DNA of 11,128 nucleotides from JBCCMB01 sp039026555 (GCA_039026555.1 JBCCMB010000092.1:1-11128), one strand, 5' to 3'; numbered from the stretch's first letter, positions 1 to 7,479 are shown. Program-made: numbers and translations. Notes: a model not told the origin generated them from the sequence alone.

Positions 1-271
1 CCGCCGTCCTATCCCTGCGCAACGGCCCGGACGGTTCATAGGACCAATCGCGCACAGGCGATACGGACCAAGCGCCGCTTTCCTCATCGATCATCGCCGC
101 GGGAAGCACGGACAAATGCTCGACCCACTCGCGATCATCCCGCGGCGTCTTTGTCATCGAGACAAGAATGAAACAGAGCGACGTCGCCGCTAGAGCAGCT
201 GCAATCGCAATAAGCGGCCGTTCACGCACCCATGCGAGAGCGGCGTACGCCTGCGCACGCACCCGGCCCAT
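1..271 (-). CDS. Membrane-anchored Lnb/DUF4105-like protein (partial, N-terminus only)
   Basis: The gene runs off the left edge; the first 90 residues are visible. Reading leftwards from the ATG at 271-269 there is a basic start, one membrane segment at about residues 19-39 (PLIAIAAALAATSLCFILVS), and then a non-cytoplasmic stretch. That stretch contains DREWVEHLSVLP (about 46-57) and PVRDWSYEPSGP (about 72-83). This spacing of an R-x-W motif, a leu-pro motif and an 'xVRxWxY' strand resembles the start of DUF4105/Lnb N-terminal periplasmic domain proteins, which are membrane-anchored putative cysteine-protease-like proteins. I cannot see the catalytic region, so the family call is tentative. 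The ATG shares its A with the TGA stop of the upstream glutamate-synthase-like gene (TGATG), so translation is probably coupled and the start is well supported. The function is not established. Confidence 0.6.
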   Translation of the reverse strand, partial: MGRVRAQAYAALAWVRERPLIAIAAALAATSLCFILVSMTKTPRDDREWVEHLSVLPAAMIDEESGAWSVSPVRDWSYEPSGPLRRDRTA

Positions 272-1845
272 CAGCCGAACCGCGACGGATCAGCATCCGC
301 CCACGCCTCGCCGAGCGGCGTACGCGCTGGCGCCGAAAGCAAAGCTCCGGGGTCAAGAATATTGTAGACGTCAGTCGCGGGCTTTGCCTCCGTCGGCGAC
401 ATGCGGATCATCAAACGGTCCGGCGTCAAATCGCGCGGATGCTCAACACCGGCCGCGGCGCACACCTCCGCCAGCGCATGAACCGTATTATGATGAAAAT
501 TACGAACGCGCGCGGCTTTGTCCGTCACAACCAACGCGCGTTGGCGGCCTATATCCTGCGTGGCGACGCCGGTGGGGCAATGATTGGTGTGGCATTGCAG
601 CGATTGAACGCAGCCCAGCGCGAACATAAAACCGCGGCCGGAATTCACCCAATCTGCGCCCAACGCCATGGACGCCGCCATACCGAAGCCAGAGATTAAT
701 TTGCCGGACGCGGCGAGCGCGACGTCGTCCTTTAATCCTGCGCCGACCAACGCGTTGCGCGCCAAGATGAGACCATCGCGCAGCGGCGCGCCGATATGAT
801 CTTGAAACTCGACCGGCGCCGCACCCGTTCCGCCTTCCGCGCCGTCGACAACGATGAAGTCTGGCGCGATCCCCGTATCCAGCATGGCCTTCACCAGCGC
901 CAAAAACTCGCGCGGCGGCCCCATGCAGAGCTTCAGCCCTATGGGCTTGCCGTTCGACAAATCCCGCAGCTGGGCCACAAACGCCATCATCTCCAAGGGA
1001 GTTGAGAAAGCCGGATGATAGGGCGGCGAGATGCAAGTTTCCCCAATGGGTATGCCCCGCGCTTCCGCGATCTCTTGGGAGACTTTCGCCCCCGGCAGCA
1101 CGCCTCCATGGCCCGGCTTTGCGCCTTGGGACAGTTTTACCTCGATCATTTTGATCTGATCATCGGCGGCGACGTCTTTGAATCTCTGCGGATCGAAACT
1201 CCCATCCGGCGCGCGGCACCCGAAATAGCCTGATCCCAACTCCCAGACCAAATCGCCGCCATGGCGATGATGACGCGAAACGGCCCCCTCGCCCGTGTCA
1301 TGATAAAATCCGCCGGCCGCCGCACCTTTGTTGAGCGCTTCAATCGCTTTGGCGCCAAGCGACCCAAAACTCATCGCCGAAATATTGAGGATGCTGGCCG
1401 TATGGGGCTTCGCGCAATGCCGCCCGCCCACTTGTACGCGTAAGCTGTCGGGCTTCGGCGTTTTGGCGGCGAGAGAGTGCGACAGCCATTCATAACCCTC
1501 CGGACCCGCATCAACATGCGATCCAAAGGGTTCAACGCTAGAGACGTCTTTGGCGCGGCGATAAACCAGCGTCCGCTGCTCATGATTGAAGGGCCGGCCT
1601 TCGGTTTCGCTTTCGACAATGTATTGGCGTAAAAACGGCCGCAGCCAGTAGAAAAACCAACGCATGCGACCCGTTACGGGATAATTGCGCCGGATTGCGT
1701 GCTGCACCTGGAAATAGTCCGCGAGCCCAAACAAGGATGCGACGCCGAACAGCGCAACGCCCGCCCACGCCCAAGGCGTCGCGCCTACAAGGGCGAGGCT
1801 AAGCCCGAAGCCCGCAAGAACGCTTAAAAAGGGCAAATACCGCAT
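271..1845 (-). CDS. FMN-binding glutamate synthase family protein (membrane-anchored GltB-like)
   Basis: A 524-residue protein. Residues about 5-43 form one or two membrane segments; the rest is a glutamate-synthase central/FMN domain. Visible signatures are NISAMSFGSLGAKA (154-167), KLSQGAKPGHGGVLPG (237-252), DGAEGGTGAAP (334-344), ASGKLISG (379-386) and C412-x5-C418-x4-C423 followed by PTGVATQ, which is the 3Fe-4S motif of glutamate synthases. The N-terminal glutaminase domain of GltB is absent and no small subunit lies nearby. Stand-alone proteins of this type (about 500-540 aa, often with an N-terminal anchor) are common in proteobacteria, but their substrate is not firmly known, so glutamate synthesis should not be assumed. 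An in-frame TAG lies four codons before the ATG at 1845, fixing this as the first usable ATG. The only good Shine-Dalgarno-like GGGAGGA (1867-1873) is 21 bases upstream, which is too far. Likely co-transcribed with the peroxiredoxin gene 50 bases upstream. Confidence 0.9.
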   Translation of the reverse strand: MRYLPFLSVLAGFGLSLALVGATPWAWAGVALFGVASLFGLADYFQVQHAIRRNYPVTGRMRWFFYWLRPFLRQYIVESETEGRPFNHEQRTLVYRRAKDVSSVEPFGSHVDAGPEGYEWLSHSLAAKTPKPDSLRVQVGGRHCAKPHTASILNISAMSFGSLGAKAIEALNKGAAAGGFYHDTGEGAVSRHHRHGGDLVWELGSGYFGCRAPDGSFDPQRFKDVAADDQIKMIEVKLSQGAKPGHGGVLPGAKVSQEIAEARGIPIGETCISPPYHPAFSTPLEMMAFVAQLRDLSNGKPIGLKLCMGPPREFLALVKAMLDTGIAPDFIVVDGAEGGTGAAPVEFQDHIGAPLRDGLILARNALVGAGLKDDVALAASGKLISGFGMAASMALGADWVNSGRGFMFALGCVQSLQCHTNHCPTGVATQDIGRQRALVVTDKAARVRNFHHNTVHALAEVCAAAGVEHPRDLTPDRLMIRMSPTEAKPATDVYNILDPGALLSAPARTPLGEAWADADPSRFG

Positions 1846-1895
1846 GTCGCGACGCTAGCGGTATTGTCCTCCCAGCGAAACAGGTTTTGCGCGGT

Positions 1896-2534
<639 letters not shown>

Positions 2535-2637
2535 AAGGATGTTCCTCGCGTTTTGCGTGTTCGTTATTGGAAGTGCGCCCAAGCCGGGTTAGTTACAAGC
2601 CGCCCGCCCTGATGGGCTCGTTTAGCTTTTCTGATTT
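2535..2637. promoter_or_regulatory. Divergent intergenic region, peroxiredoxin / sixA
   Basis: This 103-base gap separates two outward-facing genes, so it must hold the promoter for the peroxiredoxin operon and probably that of the phosphatase. The peroxiredoxin ribosome site (GAGGAA) is at its left end. I do not recognise convincing -35/-10 boxes or an OxyR-type operator. A short GCCC-TGAT-GGGC hairpin followed by a T-rich stretch lies near 2606-2630, but it is too weak to call a terminator. Confidence 0.4.
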
Positions 2638-3132
2638 ATGCGCCATCTTATCCTCTTCCGACACGGCAAAGCCGAACTCGCCAGACCCGGCGAAGACGAT
2701 CATGATCGCGCTTTGGCGCCGCGCGGCTGGGATGATGCGCCGCTGGTTGCAAAAGCTTTGATCGCAAAGGGGCTCGCCCCGGACACCGCCTATATCTCCA
2801 CCGCGCGGCGATGCCGGGAAACTTGGGCGGCGATTACGGAAATCTTCATGCAGGCGGCCCCAAGCGAGACCGAAGATCTTTATCTCGCCGCGCCGCGAAC
2901 CATCTTAGAAATCGCCGACGCGTCTGACGGCGATTGCATGCTGATCGTTGGGCATAATCCCGGCCTTCAGGATTTATCAGTGTCGCTTGCGCCCATGGGC
3001 GATCAACGCGCGGCGGCCATGCGTACGCGCTTTCCAACTTCGGCGGCCTCAGTATTCAGCCGGGAGAGCGACGATGCGCCGTGGCGGTTTGTTGATTTCA
3101 TCGTCGCCAAGGATTTACGGGCGCCGGAATAG
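2638..3132 (+). CDS. SixA-type phosphohistidine phosphatase (histidine phosphatase family)
   Basis: A 164-residue member of the branch-2-like small histidine phosphatases. The phospho-accepting motif is LFRHGKAE with Arg8-His9-Gly10 at the extreme N-terminus. A second phosphate-binding segment STARRCRET holds Arg57, Arg60, Glu61 and Thr62, and the second catalytic histidine is His106 in VGHNPGL. Size and motif order fit SixA, which removes phosphate from histidine of HPt or phosphotransferase proteins in E. coli; the target here is unknown. The ATG at 2638 gives the canonical start one residue before the motif strand, but no strong Shine-Dalgarno is visible. The stop TAG is 6 bases from the convergent end of folB. 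Confidence 0.88.
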   Translation: MRHLILFRHGKAELARPGEDDHDRALAPRGWDDAPLVAKALIAKGLAPDTAYISTARRCRETWAAITEIFMQAAPSETEDLYLAAPRTILEIADASDGDCMLIVGHNPGLQDLSVSLAPMGDQRAAAMRTRFPTSAASVFSRESDDAPWRFVDFIVAKDLRAPE

Positions 3133-3138
3133 GCCATG

Positions 3139-3516
3139 TCACCGCCGTCGAAAGACGACCGCGCCGGCGCCGTCGGCGTCCATAATCGCCTCGGATTTCT
3201 CAGCGCGCACCTCCACCGCCAAAATACGTTCATCCTGCATCACCGCGTCTGCTAAGGCGTCGATATAGGTTTCCACCAACTGATGGTGGCAGGTGTGCGC
3301 CAAACTTTGCGCGGCCTTGGCGAACGCATTGTAGTCGACCGTTTCCGACAAATCGTCCGACGTTACATCAAGCTTGGCCCAGGCGCGTACGCTGACAACC
3401 AGCGGCTGCGTCCTTCCTTTTTCATGCGCGTAAACGCCAAGCTGCGCGCGCACGCGCAGCCGATCGACAAATATTTCAGTGAGGGCTGGATCGCGCCCGC
3501 CGAAGGCTTCGTTCAT
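3139..3516 (-). CDS. folB: Dihydroneopterin aldolase
   Basis: A 125-residue enzyme of folate synthesis that cleaves 7,8-dihydroneopterin to 6-hydroxymethyl-dihydropterin and glycolaldehyde, working as a cytoplasmic octamer. The family strand EIFVDRLRVRAQLGVYAHEKGR (residues 14-35) includes the conserved Glu32. QLVETY with the pterin-binding Glu82 is present, as is the catalytic lysine Lys107 in VRAEKSEAI. The usual 'EKP' is EKS here, a small departure. The frame extends to 3555, but I placed the start at ATG 3516 because GGAGGG lies 7 bases upstream and the longer version would run into the preceding gene's stop. The start is 19 bases after the stop of the FolM-like reductase, so both should be made from one transcript. 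The end is convergent with the SixA-like gene 6 bases away. Confidence 0.92.
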   Translation of the reverse strand: MNEAFGGRDPALTEIFVDRLRVRAQLGVYAHEKGRTQPLVVSVRAWAKLDVTSDDLSETVDYNAFAKAAQSLAHTCHHQLVETYIDALADAVMQDERILAVEVRAEKSEAIMDADGAGAVVFRRR

Positions 3517-3535
3517 GCGCCCGCCCTCCAAACTG

Positions 3536-4297
3536 CTATTCAACCAGGCCAACAACGTCCGGCGTTTGCCAGATCAGGTGCTGGCCGCCGTCGACGGCGA
3601 TCATTTGTCCGGTCACGGCGGTCGCGTCGAGCAAATACAAGAGCGCCCGCGCGATCTCGTCTGGGTTTGAGCCCTCGCCCGTCAATGTCGCGTCCACTTG
3701 CTTTTGAAAATCCTCATCCGATTGCCGCGCATTTCGCAGCGTCGGCCCAGGGCCGATGGCGTTGACGCGAATGTTCGGCGCCAGGCCCTGTGCCAGGGTC
3801 TGCGTCGCCGCCCATAGCGCGGATTTAGACAAGGTGTAGGTGAAGAAGGTTGGGTTCAGCTTCCAAACGCGCTGGTCGATCATATTGACGACCACGCCTT
3901 TTTGATCCGCGGGCAATTGCTTGGCGAATTGCTGGGCCAGATGGATGGGCGCGCGTAAATTCACATCCATGTGCAGATCCCAGCCCTCGCGGCGGTGGTC
4001 GATCGCTTCATCCGGCAAAAACGCCGACGCCGAATTCACCAGCAAGCCAAGCGGTCCCCCAAGCGCGTTAGCGGCGGCGGCGACAAGGCCGGCGGTTTCC
4101 GTTTCACTTTGCAAATCGGCTTGGACGAGTTGTGCGCTGCCGCCAGCGGCGTGCACAGTCTCCGCAGTCGCCTCTGCGCCCGCGTTCGACCCGCGATAAT
4201 GGACGGCGACGGCGTATCCGCGCGCGCCCAACGCGCCCGCCATGACCTGGCCAAGACGTTGACCCGCGCCCGTAATCAAAGCGCGTCTCAACGTCAT
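3536..4297 (-). CDS. FolM/PTR1-like pteridine reductase (short-chain dehydrogenase family)
   Basis: A 253-residue short-chain dehydrogenase. The cofactor motif TGAGQRLG (residues 9-16) has the TGxxxRxG form typical of pteridine reductases. VHYRGS after the second strand suggests NADPH. The catalytic residues are Asp141, Tyr154 and Lys158 (NMIDQ ... YTLSK). The 13-residue Asp-Tyr spacing and the Asp replacing the usual SDR serine match PTR1 (Asp181/Tyr194/Lys198) and FolM. With folB directly downstream, the likely substrate is a dihydropterin or dihydrofolate, giving a tetrahydro form. This is stronger than a generic SDR label, but the exact substrate (dihydromonapterin, dihydrobiopterin or dihydrofolate) is inferred. 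Its ATG overlaps the stop of the upstream exchanger gene by four bases (ATGA), indicating translational coupling. Confidence 0.85.
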   Translation of the reverse strand: MTLRRALITGAGQRLGQVMAGALGARGYAVAVHYRGSNAGAEATAETVHAAGGSAQLVQADLQSETETAGLVAAAANALGGPLGLLVNSASAFLPDEAIDHRREGWDLHMDVNLRAPIHLAQQFAKQLPADQKGVVVNMIDQRVWKLNPTFFTYTLSKSALWAATQTLAQGLAPNIRVNAIGPGPTLRNARQSDEDFQKQVDATLTGEGSNPDEIARALLYLLDATAVTGQMIAVDGGQHLIWQTPDVVGLVE

Positions 4298-5298
4298 TGG
4301 ACCGTGCTTTCGATCGGTTCGATGAACGCGTCGGGCAAATCATTTATCGTCCAGCCCCGCACCAGCCCGGCGATGTATGTCAAATACAGCAGCAGGAACA
4401 GCAATCCGACCAACCGTCCAATCGGCTGTTTCGTGAAGATAAACAACGCCACCATGATCGTAGCCGCACCCATGGCCCAATGGCTGTATTCGTGAAAGCT
4501 CGACGCCAATTGCTGATCTTTGATCAACGCGATGGCGCCGCCGGCGGCGAGCAAATTGAACATGTTCGAGCCAAGGACATTACCGATCACAACATCGCCA
4601 TGCTTGCGCATCGCAGCCGCCACCGCCGCGCCGATTTCCGGCAAGGATGTTCCAACCGCCAATAGGGTCAGACCGATAAGCTCTTGGCTGATATTCATGG
4701 TTTCGGCGATCGCGACGCCGCCGGTAATCAGAAAATTCGCGGCCAAGGGCAGGCCGACAAGCCCGATGGCGATGAACAGAGACATCCGCCAAACCGGCGT
4801 TTGATCTGCTCCTTCCAACTCATCCGCGTTGGGTATCTCATCCGCCTTCCGGCTGGCCACGAACACATAGGTGATGTAGCCGATCAAAGCGCCTAGAAAG
4901 ACCGCGCCGACCCTGGCGTTGAGGCCGATCGACGCGGTGATCCAGATCCATGCGGCGGTCGCGATTAACGTTGCGGTCGCAGACCGCTTCAATCCCGTCG
5001 AGGTCGTCAACAAAGGCGCCATCAAGGCCGGAACGGCGAGCACAAGCCACAAATTTGCGATGTTAGACCCGACAATATTGCCGTGCGCCAGACCTTCGCC
5101 GCCAGACAAAGCGCCATCGATCGAAACAATGACTTCGGGCAAGGATGTGCCGAACCCGACGATGACAATCCCGGCGACGAGGGGCGAAACACCCGCCTTC
5201 AACGCCGCCGCCACTGCGCCGCGCACCAACAAATCGCCCGCTATGAGCAAGAGAACAAGGCCCACGGCGACCAAAATCAGGGCCGTTGTAAGCGGCAT
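4294..5298 (-). CDS. Calcium/sodium antiporter (YrbG/CaCA family)
   Basis: A 334-residue, ten-helix-type inner-membrane exchanger that moves Ca2+ against Na+ (some relatives also use K+). The two inverted halves each carry an alpha repeat. Repeat 1 has GFGTSLPE (48-55) and GNIVGSNIAN (73-82); repeat 2 has AVGTSLPE (214-221) and GNVLGSNMFN (239-248). These are the ion-binding acidic and asparagine motifs, and both are intact. A hydrophilic loop at about residues 150-170 (KADEIPNADELEGADQ) separates the halves, as usual. The start at 5298 has a modest TAGGG Shine-Dalgarno 8-10 bases upstream. It overlaps the following pteridine reductase by four bases and follows a 26-residue membrane protein gene after 50 bases, with a hairpin in that gap. 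Pairing an ion exchanger with folate genes has no obvious metabolic logic. Confidence 0.92.
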   Translation of the reverse strand: MPLTTALILVAVGLVLLLIAGDLLVRGAVAAALKAGVSPLVAGIVIVGFGTSLPEVIVSIDGALSGGEGLAHGNIVGSNIANLWLVLAVPALMAPLLTTSTGLKRSATATLIATAAWIWITASIGLNARVGAVFLGALIGYITYVFVASRKADEIPNADELEGADQTPVWRMSLFIAIGLVGLPLAANFLITGGVAIAETMNISQELIGLTLLAVGTSLPEIGAAVAAAMRKHGDVVIGNVLGSNMFNLLAAGGAIALIKDQQLASSFHEYSHWAMGAATIMVALFIFTKQPIGRLVGLLFLLLYLTYIAGLVRGWTINDLPDAFIEPIESTVQ

Positions 5299-5322
5299 CT
5301 AAGGATCCCTATCTGGAGATTG

Positions 5323-5340
5323 CGCGTCGAATGCGACGCG
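5323..5340 (-). other. Intercistronic hairpin before the antiporter gene
   Basis: A perfect 7-base inverted repeat, CGCGTCG / CGACGCG, with a 4-base loop (CATT on the minus strand). It lies between the stop of the 26-aa gene and the ribosome site of the antiporter. No U-tract follows on either strand, so it is not a standard intrinsic terminator. An RNA stability or processing element, or an attenuator-like structure, would fit. Confidence 0.5.
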
Positions 5341-5348
5341 GCAAATGA

Positions 5349-5429
5349 TCAATCGAACCGATTAAACTCAAGCAGGTTTAGCAGTCCAAAAATCGCAACG
5401 GTCGCCAAAATCGCCCAAACAGCCGCCAT
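5349..5429 (-). CDS. 26-residue single-pass membrane protein
   Basis: A very short gene with a strong translation signal: GGAGG lies 5 bases before the ATG at 5429. The product begins MAAVWAILATVAIFG (1-15), continues as a hydrophobic helix to about residue 20, and ends in a polar tail LEFNRFD before a TGA stop. It therefore looks like one membrane helix with a short charged C-terminus. It lies 50 bases upstream of the Ca2+/Na+ antiporter on the same strand and is probably the first gene of that operon. Its job is unknown. Small single-helix proteins are often regulators of transporters, which is a possibility here and only an inference. The good ribosome site, the coherent hydrophobic composition and the position argue against chance; the tiny size is the main reason for caution. 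Confidence 0.65.
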   Translation of the reverse strand: MAAVWAILATVAIFGLLNLLEFNRFD

Positions 5430-5525
5430 AAACGCCTCCAAAACTCACTTGCGCGCGGGTTCTAGCTTGGTTTGCGCGCCAACGCTACGGTCATTCGCGG
5501 TGAAGTCGATCGACGGGGGCCAAAG

Positions 5526-5981
5526 ATGAAACGCAGACTGCGCGACCGTATCCATCAAACATGGTTCCGACTGGCGCGTCCAATGACGCTGGGCGTCCGC
5601 ATCGCCGCAATCGACCCACGCGGCCGCGTCATGCTGGTTCGCCACACCTACACCGACGGATTTTACTTTCCCGGCGGCGGCGTCGAACGCGGCGAAACCT
5701 GCGAAACGGCTGCAATCAGAGAGCTGGAGGAAGAAGCCGGCCTCATCCTTCATCAGCCGCCGGAATTGCTAGGTGTCTACGCCAACCACAATTTCTTCCC
5801 AAACGATCACGTGCTGCTTTACCGCGCGACCGATTGGGAGGAACGCAAGCCGACAAGCGCGGGCGAGATCGCTGAATATGGGTTTTACGACGCCCTCAAT
5901 CCGCCTGAAGATACGAGCCCGGCGACGCGCCGCCGCTTAACCGAGTTGTTTCAAAATGCAGCGCCGTCGACAATTTGGTAG
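5526..5981 (+). CDS. Nudix hydrolase
   Basis: A 151-residue Nudix-fold pyrophosphohydrolase. The Nudix box is complete at residues 51-73: G-x5-E-x7-REL-x-EE-x-GL (from GGVERGE to RELEEEAGL), with the metal-binding glutamates Glu66, Glu69 and Glu70 in place. The N-terminus (KRRLRDRIHQTWFRLARP) is basic and precedes a normal first strand TLGVRIAAID. The substrate cannot be read from sequence: the family includes enzymes for nucleotide sugars, NADH, oxidised nucleotides and others. I chose the ATG at 5526, preceded by a GGGGG stretch about 6 bases away, over an upstream TTG at 5472. It is divergent from the 26-aa membrane protein gene (96 bases apart) and convergent with ilvE (27 bases between stops). 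Confidence 0.88.
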   Translation: MKRRLRDRIHQTWFRLARPMTLGVRIAAIDPRGRVMLVRHTYTDGFYFPGGGVERGETCETAAIRELEEEAGLILHQPPELLGVYANHNFFPNDHVLLYRATDWEERKPTSAGEIAEYGFYDALNPPEDTSPATRRRLTELFQNAAPSTIW

Positions 5982-6008
5982 CAACGCTCGCAATGAATCG
6001 GGCGTGGT

Positions 6009-6896
6009 CTAGACGCCGACCTGCTCCAATTGGCGATGCACGAGGCGATCGTAATCCTGCATCAATTGCTCGGTGATCACGCCCGGCTTGTAGGCGACGC
6101 CCGCCATCTCGGCGACAGGCGTCACTTCCGCCGCCGTGCCGGTGATGAAACATTCGGAAAAACTTGGAAGCTCATCCGGCATGATGTGGCGTTCAATCAC
6201 CTCACGTCCCCGCGCACGGGCCAAATCAATCACCGTGCGACGCGTGATGCCGTCCAGAAAGCAATCGGCGAGCGGCGTATGGATCACGCCGTCGCGGATG
6301 AGGAACACGTTCGCGCCCGTCAGTTCGGCGACATAACCGCGATAATCCAACATTAGCGCATCAGCGAAGCCTTCGGCTTCCGCCTTATGCTTGGACATGG
6401 TGCAAATCATGTAGAGGCCGGCCGCTTTGGCGGCGGAGGGAATGGTTTCCGGCGAAGGACGTTTCCAATCGGACATCGTAACCCTGATGCCCTTCATCTT
6501 GTCCTCAAAATAATTGCCCCATTCCCAAACGGCGACGGCCGTCCGAATGGAGTTTTGCTGCGCGGCGACGCCCATCATTTCCGATCCGCGCCAAGAGAAC
6601 GCCCGCACATAGCAATTCTCAAATCCCATCTTCGCCATGAGCTCGTCTTTGGCGCGATTAATCTCGGCGACCGAGTAAGGAATGTCATAGCCGACGAGCT
6701 CCGCCGATTTGTGCAGGCGCTGAGTATGCTCTTCGGACTTAAACACTTCGCCGGCATAGGCGCGTTCGCCCTCAAACACGCACGACCCGTAATGCAGAGA
6801 ATGCGTCAGTACGTGCACCTTCGCCTCGCGCCATGGGACGAATTCTCCGTCCTGCCAGATCCATCCATCACGATCATCGTAGGGCAACAAAGCCAT
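6009..6896 (-). CDS. ilvE: Branched-chain amino-acid aminotransferase (class IV, PLP-dependent)
   Basis: A 295-residue fold-type IV aminotransferase, the last step of leucine, isoleucine and valine synthesis and the first of their breakdown. It transfers the amino group between glutamate and branched-chain keto acids. Seen in the sequence: HYGSCVFEGERAY (35-47), the segment before the catalytic lysine and Lys157 itself in SAAKAAGLY, Glu191 in VAELTGANVFLI, the phosphate-binding DGITRRTVI and the late motif ECFITGTAAEVTPV. All match IlvE; D-amino-acid aminotransferase or aminodeoxychorismate lyase are less likely at this length and motif set. The frame reaches back to 6923, but AGAGG 6 bases before the ATG at 6896 and the conserved start MALLPYDDRDGWIW decide the shorter form. 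It is divergent from the MarR-like gene, with a shared 79-base region holding an inverted repeat. Confidence 0.92.
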   Translation of the reverse strand: MALLPYDDRDGWIWQDGEFVPWREAKVHVLTHSLHYGSCVFEGERAYAGEVFKSEEHTQRLHKSAELVGYDIPYSVAEINRAKDELMAKMGFENCYVRAFSWRGSEMMGVAAQQNSIRTAVAVWEWGNYFEDKMKGIRVTMSDWKRPSPETIPSAAKAAGLYMICTMSKHKAEAEGFADALMLDYRGYVAELTGANVFLIRDGVIHTPLADCFLDGITRRTVIDLARARGREVIERHIMPDELPSFSECFITGTAAEVTPVAEMAGVAYKPGVITEQLMQDYDRLVHRQLEQVGV

Positions 6897-6917
6897 GGTC
6901 GGCCTCTTGAACAAAGG

Positions 6918-6941
6918 ACTCAAACCCCTAACGGCTTGAGT
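6918..6941. promoter_or_regulatory. Candidate operator between ilvE and the MarR-like gene
   Basis: Inverted repeat ACTCAA-N12-TTGAGT with perfect 6-base arms. Further symmetric pairs (CC/GG and the central TA) bring the match to 9 of 12 positions on each side. It sits 22 bases upstream of the ilvE start and 34 bases upstream of the MarR-like start. Size and symmetry fit a dimeric winged-helix regulator such as the neighbouring MarR protein, but no binding evidence exists. It could also form a stem in either leader RNA. Confidence 0.4.
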
Positions 6942-6975
6942 TTCGCGGAAAGGTCTTCATTGTCTGCGGGTGACC

Positions 6976-7479
6976 ATGCATGTCAACCGACCTCCCACCC
7001 TACCCGCGAGCGGCGGGGCCGACGGACGCCTTTATCTGCGTGAAGCGGAGCTGGATCTTGGCGCCGAGCTCTTGCGCGCAGCCGCCCGCAGGCTGATCCG
7101 CCGCGCGCGGAACGCCGCCGGCGCGAAAGACTTGCTGGACGCGGAACTCGACATCGTGATCGAGCTTTTAAACGCCGAAGGTATCGATGTGAGCGAGATG
7201 CGGGCGCGGTTGGATGCGCCGAAACAATCTCTCGCGCGCAATCTCAAATCTTTGGAGAACAAAGGTTTCATAGCGCGTAGGCCCTGTCCGAAAGACGGTC
7301 GGCGCCGATTGTTGTCTCTGACAGAGATCGGCCGCGACCTCGCCTCGCGAGCGGCGGCGGGTTGGCGGGAAGCGCTGCTCGACGCCTACAAAGCCGCCGG
7401 GCCGGAAAGCGTGGCCGGCGCGCGCAGTCTTTTGCAAGCGATCGCCGCCGACGAAAACTCAGCTCAAGGAGGGGCGTAA
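6976..7479 (+). CDS. MarR-family transcriptional regulator (PetP-like)
   Basis: A 167-residue DNA-binding protein with a dimerisation helix pair at both ends. Its winged helix-turn-helix spans about residues 55-120: VSEMRARLDAPKQSLARNLKSLENKGFIARR holds the recognition helix (about 81-99), and PKDGRRRLLSLTEIG is the wing with the typical D-x-R (Asp107, Arg109). Length, and position immediately before an OmpR-type regulator, match PetP of the petPR pair described in Rhodobacter capsulatus. I infer PetP-like from context and do not assign the symbol. The start may be ATG 6976 (GCGGG just upstream) or GTG 6970, two codons earlier. The stop TAA is one base from the next gene's ATG, whose ribosome site lies inside this gene's last codons, so the two are co-expressed. 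Confidence 0.85.
   Translation: MHVNRPPTLPASGGADGRLYLREAELDLGAELLRAAARRLIRRARNAAGAKDLLDAELDIVIELLNAEGIDVSEMRARLDAPKQSLARNLKSLENKGFIARRPCPKDGRRRLLSLTEIGRDLASRAAAGWREALLDAYKAAGPESVAGARSLLQAIAADENSAQGGA

Noticed and set aside
500..1036. A 178-codon minus-strand frame inside the glutamate-synthase-like gene
   Set aside because: Same strand but out of frame with a fully conserved 524-residue protein; Arg/Gly-rich shadow with no recognisable motif.
1867..1873. GGGAGGA as the ribosome site of a longer glutamate-synthase-like protein
   Set aside because: An in-frame TAG lies between it and the ATG at 1845, and no start codon in frame follows it at usable spacing, so it cannot serve that gene directly.
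5982..6008. Intrinsic terminator between the convergent Nudix and ilvE genes
   Set aside because: Only 27 bases, with no stem of useful length and no T-run on either strand. The 6-base gap between the sixA-like gene and folB likewise has no room for one.
6387..7043. A 218-codon open frame on the plus strand across ilvE
   Set aside because: It lies antisense to a well-conserved ilvE, has a composition rich in His, Arg and Gly typical of GC-driven shadow frames, and runs into the MarR gene. No domain is recognisable.
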